Assembly: GCF_014646195.1 (NCBI RefSeq)
Contig: NZ_BMMZ01000006.1
Span: forward strand, 248,001-312,000
Reading direction: 5' to 3'
Source: Microlunatus endophyticus
GTDB taxonomy: Bacteria; Actinomycetota; Actinomycetes; Propionibacteriales; Propionibacteriaceae
Length of the DNA: 64,000 nucleotides
The notes beneath the pieces are model-generated. The model was not told the origin of the DNA. It did not search any database and saw nothing but the letters and a program-made list of their open reading frames with translations. This document shows positions 50,546 through 60,459 of the stretch, piece after piece. Each line of letters opens with the position of its first letter. Within the stretch, counting starts at the first letter, position 1. The translations under genes and the position numbers were made by a program.

Positions 50546-50607
50546 CGCAGGGCTTACAACCGTCGCCGACACGCCGCAGAAATGACAGTTTTTGTGACCC
50601 CTCGGCG

Positions 50608-52656
50608 TCACCAGGGGAGGACGTCGGGGACCGGGTCGGCGCCCCGGACGTGCTGGTCGCAGAAGGCCAGCAGGACCTGGTTGAAGGTGCGCAGATTGGA
50701 CGGGGTCAGCACCCAGTGGTTCTCGCTGGTCAGCTGCAGGAAGCGGTGCGGCATGGTCTCGGGACTGCCCTGCCAGCGCGACACCAGCTCCCACCACAGC
50801 CGCAGCGCCTCGCTGATCGGCACCCGGTAGTCGCGGTTGCCGTGGGTGATCAGCATCGGAGTGCTGATCTTGTCCACGGCGTAGTGCGGTGAGTAGGTGC
50901 GATACCAGTCCGGATTGTCGTCCTCGTGCAGGTGCACGCGCATCTTGCCGGCCGCGGCGTCGGTGGTCCGATGTTGTTGATCAAGGGCCCACAAACCGGC
51001 ATGGCTGACGATGCAGTCGAAGCGATCGGTGTGGCCGGCGATCCAGTTGGCCATGAAGCCGCCGAACGAGGCACCCAGCATGGCGGTGTGGTCGCCGTCC
51101 AGCTCCGGCCGGCGCAGGACGTCGTCGAAGAGCGTCTCGCATTCGTGGTAGACCACGTCAGCCCGGCGCGGCCAGCCGCGGTTGAGACCGGCATGGCCGT
51201 AGCCGGTCGACATCGCCGGATCGGGCATCAGCACCGCGTAACCGCGAGCGACCGCCAGCCACGGGCACCAGCGCCAGCTCCAGGCGTTGTACGACCCGTG
51301 CGGGCCACCGTGGATCCACAACATCACCGGGGCCGGCTGCTCGGCGGTCGCTTCGATGGGGGTGCAGAGCCAGCCGCCGACCGTCAGCCCGTCGACGTCG
51401 GTCTCGACCCATTCCAGGGTTCCGGGCAGGCCGGCGACCGCGCCCGGTGCCGGCAGTTCGGAGCGCCCACCATCGCCGAGCGACAGCCGGACCGGGCGGT
51501 TCGGGGTGCCGACGTCGTTGCGGAGGGCGTAGACGGTGGCGCCGTCGTCGGCCGGCGCCAGGCCGCCGTAGACGGCGTCGTCGACCAGCGTCCGTACGGA
51601 TCCTGTTGCGGCATCCACGACCAGCACGGCGCCGCGGGAGCGCAGGTCACCGGCCACCAACAACGTCCGGTCGTCGAGCCAGCGATACTCGCCCACCGTC
51701 AGGTCCCCGACCTCGACCGGGACGGGATCGCCGGCCCGGCCGTCACGGTCGACCGGGTGGATCTCCAGGAAGTCGTAACTGGTGTCGGTGGGCGACGAGG
51801 CGGTCACCCGGGTGACCGCGATCCGGCTGCCGTCCGGGGAGAATTTCGGGCCGCCGTAGGACTGCTCGTCGGTGGCCGCCAGCAGCACCCGGCGGGTGTG
51901 CCCGGAGACGTCGATCAGCACCACCGAGCTGCGGGTCTCTGCGCCCTGGACACGTACGGTCCAGCTGGTGGCGATCGTGCTGCCGTCGGCCGACAGGTCC
52001 GCGGAGGCGCCGCGCAGGTTGACGGTGTCGGCGTCTGGGGCGAGGTCGGTCAGCTCGCCGTCCGGCGACACCAGGATCAGGCGCGGGCTGACGTCGTTGA
52101 GCTCGGAATCCCAGTACCGGATCGGCATCCCGGTATGCCAGATGGTGGTCTGCTTGGCGTCCTTGCGGGACTTGCGGCGCGCCGCGTCGTCATCCAGTGA
52201 GCCGCCCGGCAGGACGCTCGTGGAGGCCAGCAGGGTGCCATCGGCGGCGACCGCGATCAACCCAAGGCCACCAGGTGCCGAGGCGACGACTTGGGCCTCG
52301 CCGCGTTCAGGAAGTCTCCAGATCGCCGGGGTGCCGTTGTCGTCCTCGCCCTGCGGATCGGGCCGGGCGGAGCTGAAGTAGAGCGACCCGTCGGAGCCGA
52401 ATCTCGGTCCGCTCTCGCCCTTCTCGGAAAAGGTCAGCCGCCGAGCGGCGTGCACGCCGGCCGGGTCAAGCTCCCAGAGCGCCGGCACATTGCGGGAGGC
52501 GTGCTGGTCCGCCTCGGCGATCTCGGCGACCAGCCGGCCACCAGGGCCGGCGGCCAGACCGTTGACCCGGGGAATCCGGATGAACGCGTCGATATCGCTG
52601 AAGTCGTCGAAGCCGGCGGAGCGATCAGAAGGAAGCTCAGAGCGGGGCGAGGGCAC
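50608..52656 (-). CDS. Prolyl-oligopeptidase-family (S9) serine peptidase
   Basis: A ~682-aa S9 peptidase. The N-terminal seven-bladed beta-propeller (YFSSARPDPQ, FSPDGSRIAVTRV, and other blades) precedes an alpha/beta-hydrolase domain with the nucleophile in GASFGGFMANW, the Asp in HGNRDYRVPISEA and the His in SENHWVLTP. MLWIHGGPHGSYNAW is the oxyanion region. No signal peptide is seen, so it is probably a cytoplasmic dipeptidyl/acylaminoacyl peptidase. GTG 52656 is chosen since TATATT ends 6 nt upstream; the more upstream frame lacks a promoter. Confidence 0.92.
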   Translation of the reverse strand: MPSPRSELPSDRSAGFDDFSDIDAFIRIPRVNGLAAGPGGRLVAEIAEADQHASRNVPALWELDPAGVHAARRLTFSEKGESGPRFGSDGSLYFSSARPDPQGEDDNGTPAIWRLPERGEAQVVASAPGGLGLIAVAADGTLLASTSVLPGGSLDDDAARRKSRKDAKQTTIWHTGMPIRYWDSELNDVSPRLILVSPDGELTDLAPDADTVNLRGASADLSADGSTIATSWTVRVQGAETRSSVVLIDVSGHTRRVLLAATDEQSYGGPKFSPDGSRIAVTRVTASSPTDTSYDFLEIHPVDRDGRAGDPVPVEVGDLTVGEYRWLDDRTLLVAGDLRSRGAVLVVDAATGSVRTLVDDAVYGGLAPADDGATVYALRNDVGTPNRPVRLSLGDGGRSELPAPGAVAGLPGTLEWVETDVDGLTVGGWLCTPIEATAEQPAPVMLWIHGGPHGSYNAWSWRWCPWLAVARGYAVLMPDPAMSTGYGHAGLNRGWPRRADVVYHECETLFDDVLRRPELDGDHTAMLGASFGGFMANWIAGHTDRFDCIVSHAGLWALDQQHRTTDAAAGKMRVHLHEDDNPDWYRTYSPHYAVDKISTPMLITHGNRDYRVPISEALRLWWELVSRWQGSPETMPHRFLQLTSENHWVLTPSNLRTFNQVLLAFCDQHVRGADPVPDVLPW

Positions 52657-52662
52657 GCCCGA

Positions 52663-52668
52663 AATATA
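52663..52668 (-). promoter_or_regulatory. -10 element (TATATT) for leaderless S9 peptidase gene
   Basis: On the minus strand TATATT is followed by TCGGGC and GTG; strong AT-rich hexamer in a GC-rich context, and it fixes the start at 52656. It lies just before the rbpA stop. Confidence 0.65.
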
Positions 52669-52675
52669 GCGAGGC

Positions 52676-53035
52676 TCAGTAGATGACTTCGCCGCGGGCC
52701 CGGCGGTCACGCAGAGCGGTCAGCGCCTCGGTCAGGATCTCGGCGGCCTCGGAATCGCTGCGCCGTTCCTTCACATAGGCCAGATGGGTCTTGTACGGCT
52801 CGTTCTTCGGCGGCGGCGGCGGGTTGGACGAGTCGAGATTGGCCGGCAGACCGCAGCGCGGGCAGTCCCAGGTCTCAGGTGCCTGCGCATCGGCGGCAAA
52901 GGCCGGACGGGTCTCGTGCCCGTTGCTGCAGAAGTAGGACACGTACAGCCGCGGCGCAGCTTCGCCGCGTTCGGCTTCGCCCATCGGCCCGGCGCCGACC
53001 CGGCTGCCACGAATGGCGCTTCCCCCACCAGCCAC
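52676..53035 (-). CDS. rbpA: RNA polymerase-binding protein RbpA
   Basis: RbpA binds RNA polymerase and the principal sigma factor to stabilise open complexes; it is found only in actinobacteria. The 119-aa protein has the N-terminal basic region (GSAIRGSRVGAGP), the zinc-type core YFCSNGHETRPAFAADAQAP...WDCPRCGLPA, and the C-terminal sigma-interacting domain EPYKTHLAYVKERRSDSEAAEILTEAL. GTG 53035 has GAGGGGAG upstream. It follows secG by 10 nt. Confidence 0.96.
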   Translation of the reverse strand: MAGGGSAIRGSRVGAGPMGEAERGEAAPRLYVSYFCSNGHETRPAFAADAQAPETWDCPRCGLPANLDSSNPPPPPKNEPYKTHLAYVKERRSDSEAAEILTEALTALRDRRARGEVIY

Positions 53036-53045
53036 GATGCTCCCC

Positions 53046-53318
53046 TCAGATCCCGTACTTGTACATCAGACCGAGGCCGACGATGCTCGCCAGCCAGACC
53101 AAGGCGACGATGATCGTCAACCGGTCCAGATTGCGCTCGGCAACCGAGACGCCGCCCATCGAAGAGGAGACGCCGCCGCCGAACAGGTCGGAGAGGCCGC
53201 CGCCGCGACCCTTGTGCATCAGCACGAAGGCCGCGAGCACGAGGCTGGTGACGATCAACACGATCGAGACCGCCAGGATCTCCCAACTCATCATCGGAAC
53301 TACAGTCACCACCGCCAC
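53046..53318 (-). CDS. secG: Protein-export membrane protein SecG
   Basis: Small SecYEG translocon subunit. 90 aa with two membrane helices, LAVSIVLIVTSLVLAAFVLMHKGRGGGLSDLFGGG and LTIIVALVWLASIVGLGLMY; the KGRGGGLSDLFGG loop is the SecG signature. Its place between tpiA and rbpA is the standard actinobacterial order. A short inverted repeat lies between it and tpiA. Confidence 0.96.
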   Translation of the reverse strand: MAVVTVVPMMSWEILAVSIVLIVTSLVLAAFVLMHKGRGGGLSDLFGGGVSSSMGGVSVAERNLDRLTIIVALVWLASIVGLGLMYKYGI

Positions 53319-53396
53319 ACCCTAACCCAGGCCACCGACGTTGGAAGAATCTGTCCGCAAGCTCAATACAGGTCAGGACTGCGCAGTCTGGACAGC

Positions 53397-54194
53397 TCAG
53401 GACATCGCGTAGAAGCGGGCGATCGCGGCGAACTCCTCGACGACCAGGCTGGCACCGCCGACCAGGCAACCGTCGATGTCGGGCTCGGCCATGATCTGGG
53501 CCACGTTGTTGGCCTTGACCGAGCCCCCGTACAACACCCTGATGGCGTTGGCGACGGGCTCGCCGTGGCCGTCCTTGATCGTGGCCCGGATCGCCTCGCA
53601 CACCTCCTGGGCGTCGTCCGGGGTGGCGACCTGCCCGGTGCCGATCGCCCAGATCGGCTCGTAGGCGATCACCAGACCGCCGACCTCGTCGGCGGTCATG
53701 CCCTGCAGGGCGCCGTTCACCTGCTCGACGACGTGGGCGATGTGCCGCCCCTCCTCGCGGGTGAAGCGGTCCTCGCCCACGCAGATCAGCGGTGTGATGC
53801 CGGCCTTGAGCGCCTGTCGGGCCTTGGCATTGACCGTGGTGTCGTCCTCGCCGTGGTGCTGGCGGCGCTCGGAGTGGCCGATGATCACGTACGAGCACGC
53901 GAGCTTGGCCAGCATCGAGGCCGACACGTCGCCGGTGAAAGCGCCGTTGTCGTGCGGTGACAGGTCCTGGGCGCCGTAGGCGAGCTTGAGCCGGTCGCCG
54001 TCCACCAGGGTCTGCACGGTGCGCAGGTCGGTGAACGGCGGGAACACCACGACCTCGGACTGCTGGGGATCGTGCTTCTTGTCGCTGAGCGTCCAGGCCA
54101 GCTTCTGCACCAGACCGACGGCCTCGACATGGTTGAGATTCATCTTCCAGTTGCCTGCCATCAGCGGCAGCCGGCCGGAATCGGGAGTGGTCAT
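53397..54194 (-). CDS. tpiA: Triosephosphate isomerase
   Basis: Interconverts glyceraldehyde-3-phosphate and dihydroxyacetone phosphate. 265 aa TIM barrel: [11 protein letters not shown] (catalytic Lys), [33 protein letters not shown] (His), [13 protein letters not shown] (Glu) and [11 protein letters not shown] (phosphate loop). The ATG overlaps the pgk stop by 4 nt, so the two are coupled in the gap-pgk-tpiA operon. Confidence 0.97.
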   Translation of the reverse strand: MTTPDSGRLPLMAGNWKMNLNHVEAVGLVQKLAWTLSDKKHDPQQSEVVVFPPFTDLRTVQTLVDGDRLKLAYGAQDLSPHDNGAFTGDVSASMLAKLACSYVIIGHSERRQHHGEDDTTVNAKARQALKAGITPLICVGEDRFTREEGRHIAHVVEQVNGALQGMTADEVGGLVIAYEPIWAIGTGQVATPDDAQEVCEAIRATIKDGHGEPVANAIRVLYGGSVKANNVAQIMAEPDIDGCLVGGASLVVEEFAAIARFYAMS

Positions 54195-55381
54195 CCTTCG
54201 AGAACCGCCAGACCGGGAAGTTCCTTGCCCTCGAGGTATTCCAGGCTCGCCCCGCCGCCGGTGGAGATGTGGCCGAACTGGTCGTCGGCGAAGCCGAGAT
54301 CGCGGACGGCTGCGGCCGAGTCGCCACCGCCGACCACCGACAGCCCGTCGACCTCAGTCAGCGCCTGGGCGACGGCTCGAGTGCCGCCGGCGAACGCCTC
54401 CCATTCGGCCACACCCATCGGGCCGTTCCAGAAGACGGTCTTCGCGCCCTGGATCACGTCGGCGAAGGCGGCCGCCGACTCCGGACCGATGTCCAGCCCG
54501 AGTTGATCTTCGGGAATCTGGTCGGCGGACACCACGGTGGGCGGCGCGTCGGCCTTGAACTCCGGTGCGACGATCACGTCGGTCGGCAGCACGATCTTCT
54601 TGCCGGACTTCTCGGCGTCGGCCAGGTAGCCCTTGACCGTGTCGATCTGATCTTCCTCGAGCAGGCTCTTGCCGACTCCGTATCCCTGCGCAGCAAGGAA
54701 AGTGAAGAGCATCCCACCGCCGATCACCAGGGTGTCGGCGGTCTTGATCAAGTTTTCGATGACGGCGAGCTTGTCGCTGACCTTGGCTCCGCCCAGCACC
54801 ACCACGTACGGCTTGGCAGGATCCTGCGTCAGCTGCTGCAGCACCTCGACCTCGGCCTTGACCAGGGTCCCGGCGGCGTTCGGCAGCTTGGACGCCAGGT
54901 CATACACGCTGGCCTGCTTGCGATGGACGACACCGAAGCCGTCGGAGACGAAGACGTCGCCGAAAGCAGCGTACTTGTCCGCCAGTGCCCCGCGCTCCGT
55001 CTCGTCCTTGGACTCCTCACCCGGCTCGAAGCGGACGTTCTCCAGCATCGCCACGTCGCCGTCGGACAGCCCGGCGACGGTCTCGGCGGCGGAGTCGCCC
55101 ACCACGTCACCGGCCAGCGTCACGTCGACACCGAGCAGCTGGCCGAGCCGCTTGGCGGCTGGCGCGAGAGAGTACTTCGGGTTGACCTGGCCCTTGGGCC
55201 GGCCGAGGTGGGCCAGCACGATGATCTTCGCACCGGCGTCACGGAGCTGGGTCAGCGTCGGCACCGACGCCCGGATCCGGCCGTCGTCGGTGATCTTGGT
55301 GCCGTCGAGCGGGACGTTGAGATCACAGCGGATCAGGACGCGCTTGCCGCGCAGATCGCCAAGATCGGAAACAGACTTCAT
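54191..55381 (-). CDS. pgk: Phosphoglycerate kinase
   Basis: ATP-generating step of lower glycolysis. 396 aa: [61 protein letters not shown], and [16 protein letters not shown] and [22 protein letters not shown] at the C-terminus. The family start at ATG 55381 (MKSVSDLGD) is chosen rather than upstream in-frame codons. The gap-pgk intercistronic region contains a long hairpin. Confidence 0.97.
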   Translation of the reverse strand: MKSVSDLGDLRGKRVLIRCDLNVPLDGTKITDDGRIRASVPTLTQLRDAGAKIIVLAHLGRPKGQVNPKYSLAPAAKRLGQLLGVDVTLAGDVVGDSAAETVAGLSDGDVAMLENVRFEPGEESKDETERGALADKYAAFGDVFVSDGFGVVHRKQASVYDLASKLPNAAGTLVKAEVEVLQQLTQDPAKPYVVVLGGAKVSDKLAVIENLIKTADTLVIGGGMLFTFLAAQGYGVGKSLLEEDQIDTVKGYLADAEKSGKKIVLPTDVIVAPEFKADAPPTVVSADQIPEDQLGLDIGPESAAAFADVIQGAKTVFWNGPMGVAEWEAFAGGTRAVAQALTEVDGLSVVGGGDSAAAVRDLGFADDQFGHISTGGGASLEYLEGKELPGLAVLEG

Positions 55382-55408
55382 CACAAACCTCGGTTGTCGC
55401 ACTCGTCC

Positions 55409-55446
55409 CGGCACTCCGCGCCGGTCGGGACCGGCGCGGAGTGCCG
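55409..55446 (-). other. Perfect 16-bp intercistronic hairpin between gap and pgk
   Basis: CGGCACTCCGCGCCGG (55409-55424) and CCGGCGCGGAGTGCCG (55431-55446) are exact complements with a TCGGGA loop. It lies in the 93-nt gap and would form in the gap-pgk mRNA; it may be an attenuator, a processing/stability element or a partial terminator. Confidence 0.75.
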
Positions 55447-55474
55447 CGACTCGCGCGGAAGTGGGATCAGACGA

Positions 55475-56545
<1,071 letters not shown>

Positions 56546-56592
56546 TCAGGCTATCCCCCTGGCTCGGACGGCGTTATAACCGGACCCTCCGG

Positions 56593-56611
56593 TGGTCTGC
56601 CGCACAGACCA
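56593..56611 (-). terminator. Short hairpin after whiA
   Basis: TGGTCTG (56593-56599), CCGCA loop, CAGACCA (56605-56611): a 7-bp stem 40 nt after the whiA stop. No U-tract follows on the minus strand, so termination strength is doubtful. Confidence 0.35.
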
Positions 56612-56650
56612 GACGGCCAACTGGTATGCCGCTGGTATTAACCCGGCGTT

Positions 56651-57634
56651 TCAGTCGCCGTCGAGCATGTCCGGGCTGAGGCTCGCCTCGGTGTTGGGAA
56701 TGCCGAGCTCGGCGGCCCGCTTGTCGGCGGTGGCCAGCAGTCGGCGGATCCGGCCGGCGACGGCGTCCTTGGTCAGCGGTGGATTGTGCAGTTGGCCGAG
56801 CTCTTCCAGGCTGGCCTGCTTGTTCTCCACCCGCAGCAGGCCGGCATTCTTCAGATGGTCCGGCACGTCGTCACCGAGGATCTCCAGGGCCCGCTCGACG
56901 CGGGCGCCGGCGGCGACCGCGGCCCGGGCCGACCGGCGCAGGTTGGCGTCGTCGAAGTTGGCCAGCCGGTTGGCCGAGGCCCGGACCTCGCGGCGCATCC
57001 GCCGCTCCTCCCACGCCAGCACCGAGTCGTGAGCACCGAGCCGAGTGAGGAGTTCCCCGATCGCATCGCCGTCACGGATCACCACCCGGTCGATGTTGCG
57101 CACCTCGCGGGACTTGGCGGAGATGTTGAGCCGGCGGGCAGCACCGACCAGAGCCAGTGCGGCCTCCGGGCCGGGACAGGTGACCTCGAGGGCCATCGAC
57201 CGTCCCGGTTCGGTCAGCGATCCGTGGGCCAGGAAGGCGCCGCGCCAGGCGGCGACGCACTCCTCGGTGCCGCCGCCGACGACCTGCGGCGGCAGGCCGC
57301 GGGTCGGGCGGCCGTGACTGTCGATCAATCCGGTCTGACGGGCCAGCGCCTCACCGTCCTTGATCACGCGGACGATGTAGCGGGTGCCGCGGCGGATGCC
57401 TGATCCGTTGACGATGACCAGATCGCTGCTGTGCCCGAACACGTCGGCGATGTCGGTACGCAGCCGGCGGGCAACGGCGCCGGTGTCCAGCTCCGCCTCG
57501 ATCACGATCCGGCCGCTGACGATGTGCAGGCCACTGGCGAATCGCAACGTCGCGGCGACCTCAGCCTTGCGGACCGCCGGCTTGGTGACCTTGATCGTCG
57601 CGAGCTCCGCCTTCACCTGCGCCGTCATAGCCAT
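56651..57634 (-). CDS. whiA: WhiA sporulation/cell-division regulator
   Basis: A 327-aa DUF199 protein: N-terminal LAGLIDADG-like fold ([53 protein letters not shown]) and C-terminal HTH ([28 protein letters not shown]). In Streptomyces WhiA acts with WhiB on division genes; in non-sporulating relatives it has a cell-cycle role. GATAGT 6 nt before ATG 57634 gives a leaderless start. It precedes gap and follows yvcK in the conserved rapZ-yvcK-whiA cluster. Confidence 0.95.
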   Translation of the reverse strand: MAMTAQVKAELATIKVTKPAVRKAEVAATLRFASGLHIVSGRIVIEAELDTGAVARRLRTDIADVFGHSSDLVIVNGSGIRRGTRYIVRVIKDGEALARQTGLIDSHGRPTRGLPPQVVGGGTEECVAAWRGAFLAHGSLTEPGRSMALEVTCPGPEAALALVGAARRLNISAKSREVRNIDRVVIRDGDAIGELLTRLGAHDSVLAWEERRMRREVRASANRLANFDDANLRRSARAAVAAGARVERALEILGDDVPDHLKNAGLLRVENKQASLEELGQLHNPPLTKDAVAGRIRRLLATADKRAAELGIPNTEASLSPDMLDGD

Positions 57635-57640
57635 TGCCGC

Positions 57641-57646
57641 ACTATC
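57641..57646 (-). promoter_or_regulatory. -10 element (GATAGT) for leaderless whiA
   Basis: Minus strand GATAGT, 6 nt (GCGGCA), ATG 57634, so whiA can be transcribed independently of yvcK. Confidence 0.5.
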
Positions 57647-57673
57647 TCATACCTGCGGGCTGCCGGTAGCGGG

Positions 57674-58735
57674 TCAGACGCCCATGATCTCGGCATAGGC
57701 CGAGGCCAACCGGAACGGATCATGGCGGGCGCTGCCGTCGCGTGCGGCCACATCGGCGATCACCAACTCCGCGCCGAGCGAGGTCGCGTACGACTCCAGG
57801 TGCGGGTCGTCGCGCGCGAACCGGGCGTCGGCAAGGACCACGTCCAGCCGGAGTTCCGGTGCATGTTCGGCGAGCAGTTCCAGGTGCCGCGCGGCCGAGG
57901 CGCCCTTGGTCTCGTCATCGGGTCGGACGTTCAAGGCCAGCACCCGTCGCGCCCGGGTCTTCAAGATCGCCGACGCAAGATCAGGCACCAGCAGATGCGG
58001 GATCACCGAGGTGAACCAGGAGCCGGGTCCGAGGACCACGTACTCGGCATCGTGGACGGCGCGGACCGCCTGCCGGGATGCGGGCGGATCGGTCGGCAGC
58101 AGGCGTACGGTCCGGACCTGGGCTGTGGTCATGGCGAGCCGGTGCTGGCCGCGAACGACGGCGATCTCGTCCGGCGCCCGGGGGTCGAGCCCGACCACCT
58201 CCGCCTCGATCTCCAGGGGCACCGCCGACATCGGCAGCACCCGGCCGCGGGCGCCGAGCAGTTTGGCGACCATGTCGAGTCCGGCGACCGGATCGCCGCC
58301 GAGCCGCTCCCAGAGCCCGACGATCAGCAGGTTGCCGATCGCATGGCCGCCGAGGCTGCCGTTGCCCGGGAAGCGATACTGCAACACGTCGGCCCAGGTG
58401 CGCCCGGACTCGTCGTCACCGCAGAGGGCGGCCAGCGCCATCCGCAGATCACCGGGCGGCAGACCGCCGAGCTCGGCGCGCAGCCGGCCGGAGGAACCGC
58501 CGTCGTCGGCCACGGTGACGATCGCGGTCAACCGGTCGGTGATCCGCCGCAGCGCGGTGAGATTGGCCGCCAGTCCGTGACCGCCTCCGAAGGCGACCAC
58601 CCGGGGCAGCGGTATCCGGGGCGGCCCGATCTCGTCGGTCTCGTCGATCTCGGCGATCTCGGCGAAACCCCCGCGGTCGTCGTCGACGTCACCGGAGCCA
58701 TCGACATCACCGGAATCGGTGTCGCGATCACTCAC
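57674..58735 (-). CDS. yvcK: YvcK/CofD-like gluconeogenesis factor
   Basis: A 353-aa YvcK protein of the CofD superfamily, needed in Gram-positives for growth on gluconeogenic carbon and for cell shape; it binds UDP-sugars. VVAFGGGHGLAANLTALRRI, IVTVADDGGSSGRLR, GDLRMALAAL, GNLLIVGLWE and LGPGSWFTSVIPHLLVP are the family motifs. The first ~37 residues are Asp/Glu/Gly-rich and variable. GTG 58735 overlaps the rapZ stop by 8 nt; longer upstream frames lie inside rapZ. Confidence 0.93.
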   Translation of the reverse strand: MSDRDTDSGDVDGSGDVDDDRGGFAEIAEIDETDEIGPPRIPLPRVVAFGGGHGLAANLTALRRITDRLTAIVTVADDGGSSGRLRAELGGLPPGDLRMALAALCGDDESGRTWADVLQYRFPGNGSLGGHAIGNLLIVGLWERLGGDPVAGLDMVAKLLGARGRVLPMSAVPLEIEAEVVGLDPRAPDEIAVVRGQHRLAMTTAQVRTVRLLPTDPPASRQAVRAVHDAEYVVLGPGSWFTSVIPHLLVPDLASAILKTRARRVLALNVRPDDETKGASAARHLELLAEHAPELRLDVVLADARFARDDPHLESYATSLGAELVIADVAARDGSARHDPFRLASAYAEIMGV

Positions 58736-59699
58736 GGCCGAGGTCCCGGTGCAGCACGTTGGTGACCCGCCCGTCGGCCCGCAATCGGCGGGCGAACTCC
58801 TCCGCGATCGCCGTACTGCGATGTTTCCCGCCGGTGCAGCCGATCGCAACCGTCGCGAACCGTTTGCCCTCGCGGATGTAGCCCTCGCCGATCACCGTCA
58901 GCATCTTCTGCAGTTGCTCGACGAACTCCTCGGCGCCGGGCCGGCTCAGCACATAGTCACTGACCTCCCTGCTCAACCCCGTCTGCGGGCGCAGCGCCGG
59001 GATCCAGTGCGGGTTTGGCAGGAACCTGACATCAAGGACCAGATCGGCATCGATCGGGATGCCGTTCTTGAAACCGAAGGACATCACCGTCACCCGGAGT
59101 TGATCATGATCGCTGCCGCCGAACGCGTGGTTGATCCGGGTGCTCAGCTGGTGCACGTTCAACGAGGAGGTGTCGATCACCAGATCGGCGGCGGCGCGCA
59201 GCGTCGCCAGGCTGTCGCGCTCCCGGTTGATGCCGTCCATCAGCCGGCCGTTGCCTTGCAGCGGATGCGGTCGGCGGGCCGATTCCTGCCGTCGAACGAT
59301 GACCTCGTCGGAGGCCTCGAGGTAGACGATCTCGGGCTGGATCCCGGCCTTACCGAGGTCGGAGAACATGGTCGGCAACTGCTCGAAGAAGGAGCGCGTC
59401 CGGACGTCGAGGACCACTGCCAGCCGAGTCTGCTTGGCCTGCCGAGCAAGCTGGCAGACCTCGATCAGCAGACTCGGGGGCAGGTTGTCCACGAGATACC
59501 AGCCGATGTCCTCCAGGGCGTTGGCAGCCGTGCTCCGGCCGGCTCCCGCCAGGCCGGTCACGATCACCACCCGGAGCTGATCGCCACTGGGTTGATCGTC
59601 TCTGGGTTGATCGTCTCTGGATTGATCGTCTCTGGGTCCGACCTCGTCGGTGGACACGGCCTCGTCGGTGCCGACCTCATCGGTCGAGGGAGTGCTCAC
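58728..59699 (-). CDS. rapZ: RapZ-type nucleotide-binding protein
   Basis: RapZ (YvcJ) P-loop protein of 323 aa. Walker A is GLAGAGRSTAANALEDIGWYL with Arg in place of the usual Lys, as in actinobacterial relatives, followed by VDNLPPSLL, RRPHPLQGNGRLMDGI, SFGFKNGIPIDADLVLDVRFLPNP and TVAIGCTGGKHRSTAIAEE. An N-terminal ~45-residue extension, partly made of DDQ(S/P)R pentads from 15-bp repeats, precedes the domain. GTG 59699 follows AATAAT by 6 nt. Translationally coupled to yvcK. Confidence 0.93.
   Translation of the reverse strand: MSTPSTDEVGTDEAVSTDEVGPRDDQSRDDQPRDDQPSGDQLRVVIVTGLAGAGRSTAANALEDIGWYLVDNLPPSLLIEVCQLARQAKQTRLAVVLDVRTRSFFEQLPTMFSDLGKAGIQPEIVYLEASDEVIVRRQESARRPHPLQGNGRLMDGINRERDSLATLRAAADLVIDTSSLNVHQLSTRINHAFGGSDHDQLRVTVMSFGFKNGIPIDADLVLDVRFLPNPHWIPALRPQTGLSREVSDYVLSRPGAEEFVEQLQKMLTVIGEGYIREGKRFATVAIGCTGGKHRSTAIAEEFARRLRADGRVTNVLHRDLGRE
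59576..59635 (-). repeat. 15-bp tandem repeats in the rapZ N-terminal extension
   Basis: Units gttgatcgtctctgg at 59591-59605 and 59606-59620, a near-copy (attgatcgtctctgg) at 59621-59635 and a degenerate copy before them (59576-59590). In frame, encoding Asp/Gln pentads. Confidence 0.85.
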
Positions 59700-59705
59700 C
59701 CGGCC

Positions 59706-59711
59706 ATTATT
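59706..59711 (-). promoter_or_regulatory. -10 element (AATAAT) for leaderless rapZ
   Basis: Minus strand AATAAT, 6 nt, GTG 59699, in the 76-nt gap after the pentapeptide gene. Confidence 0.45.
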
Positions 59712-59775
59712 CCCTGCGGCCCAGCCAACGCCTGCATGATCACCCACCAAGTCGCCTGCCAGGTCGCCCGCCAGC

Positions 59776-60459
59776 TCACCGGTCGGCCACCCGGATGCCG
59801 ACGGTCGCGGCCAGCGTCTCGGCCAGCTCGAGCAGGTCACCGCGGTCGACGATCGAGCCGGCGAGCCCGGTCACCCCGGAGAGCCGGAGCAGGCGGCAGC
59901 GCACGAAGTGGACCCGGGTCATCCGCGCGTTGCTGAACGCTGCCTCGGTGAGGTCGCAGTCGGTGAAGCTGACATCGGTCAGCCGGGCCGCTCCCCAGTC
60001 ACTGCCGACCAGCGAGCAGCCGGCGAAGGCGACCCGCTGCAACTCGGCGGAGCGAAGATTCACCAGATTGGCGCCGCAGTCGCTCAACTCGACATGGCGG
60101 AGGGCGCAGCCCGCCAACTGCAACCCGGTCAACCGGCTGCGCCGGACCGCCACGCGCTGCCAGCCCGATTCGGCGAAGACGGTGTTGGCCAGATCGCAGC
60201 CGATCAGCTCGCTGTCGGCGACCGCGCTGTGCCGCCAGCGCGATCCGCCGAGGCGGACGTCGGTGAAGCGGCTGGCCGAGATCTCGGCGTACGAGGCGTC
60301 GACGCCGGTCAGGTCGGCCGCCGTCAGGCCGAGCCCGGTGATGCTGAGATCGTCGCCGTCCCACTCGCGGGGCGCGGATTCGGTGACGATCCGCGGGCGA
60401 GCCGCCGACGGCGGCCTGGGCTGCCCCTGAGTCGGATCGGGCGTCGACGAATCAGGCAC
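59776..60459 (-). CDS. Pentapeptide-repeat protein
   Basis: A 227-aa protein of degenerate pentapeptide repeats (A/C-D/N-L-x-x): [80 protein letters not shown]. These fold as a right-handed quadrilateral beta-helix; some relatives (MfpA, Qnr) mimic DNA and bind gyrase, but nothing here shows that role. GTG 60459 overlaps the uvrC stop by 8 nt. Inserted between uvrC and rapZ, where many actinobacteria have the genes adjacent. Confidence 0.88.
   Translation of the reverse strand: MPDSSTPDPTQGQPRPPSAARPRIVTESAPREWDGDDLSITGLGLTAADLTGVDASYAEISASRFTDVRLGGSRWRHSAVADSELIGCDLANTVFAESGWQRVAVRRSRLTGLQLAGCALRHVELSDCGANLVNLRSAELQRVAFAGCSLVGSDWGAARLTDVSFTDCDLTEAAFSNARMTRVHFVRCRLLRLSGVTGLAGSIVDRGDLLELAETLAATVGIRVADR

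Noticed and set aside
53374..53395. Short GACTG-CG-CAGTC inverted repeat between tpiA and secG as a terminator
   Set aside because: The stem is about 5-6 bp with no U-run, and the downstream genes are normally co-transcribed.
52771..54327. A 518-codon minus-strand frame spanning rbpA, secG and tpiA
   Set aside because: Alternate-frame shadow of three conserved genes; Arg/Gly/Pro-rich without motifs.
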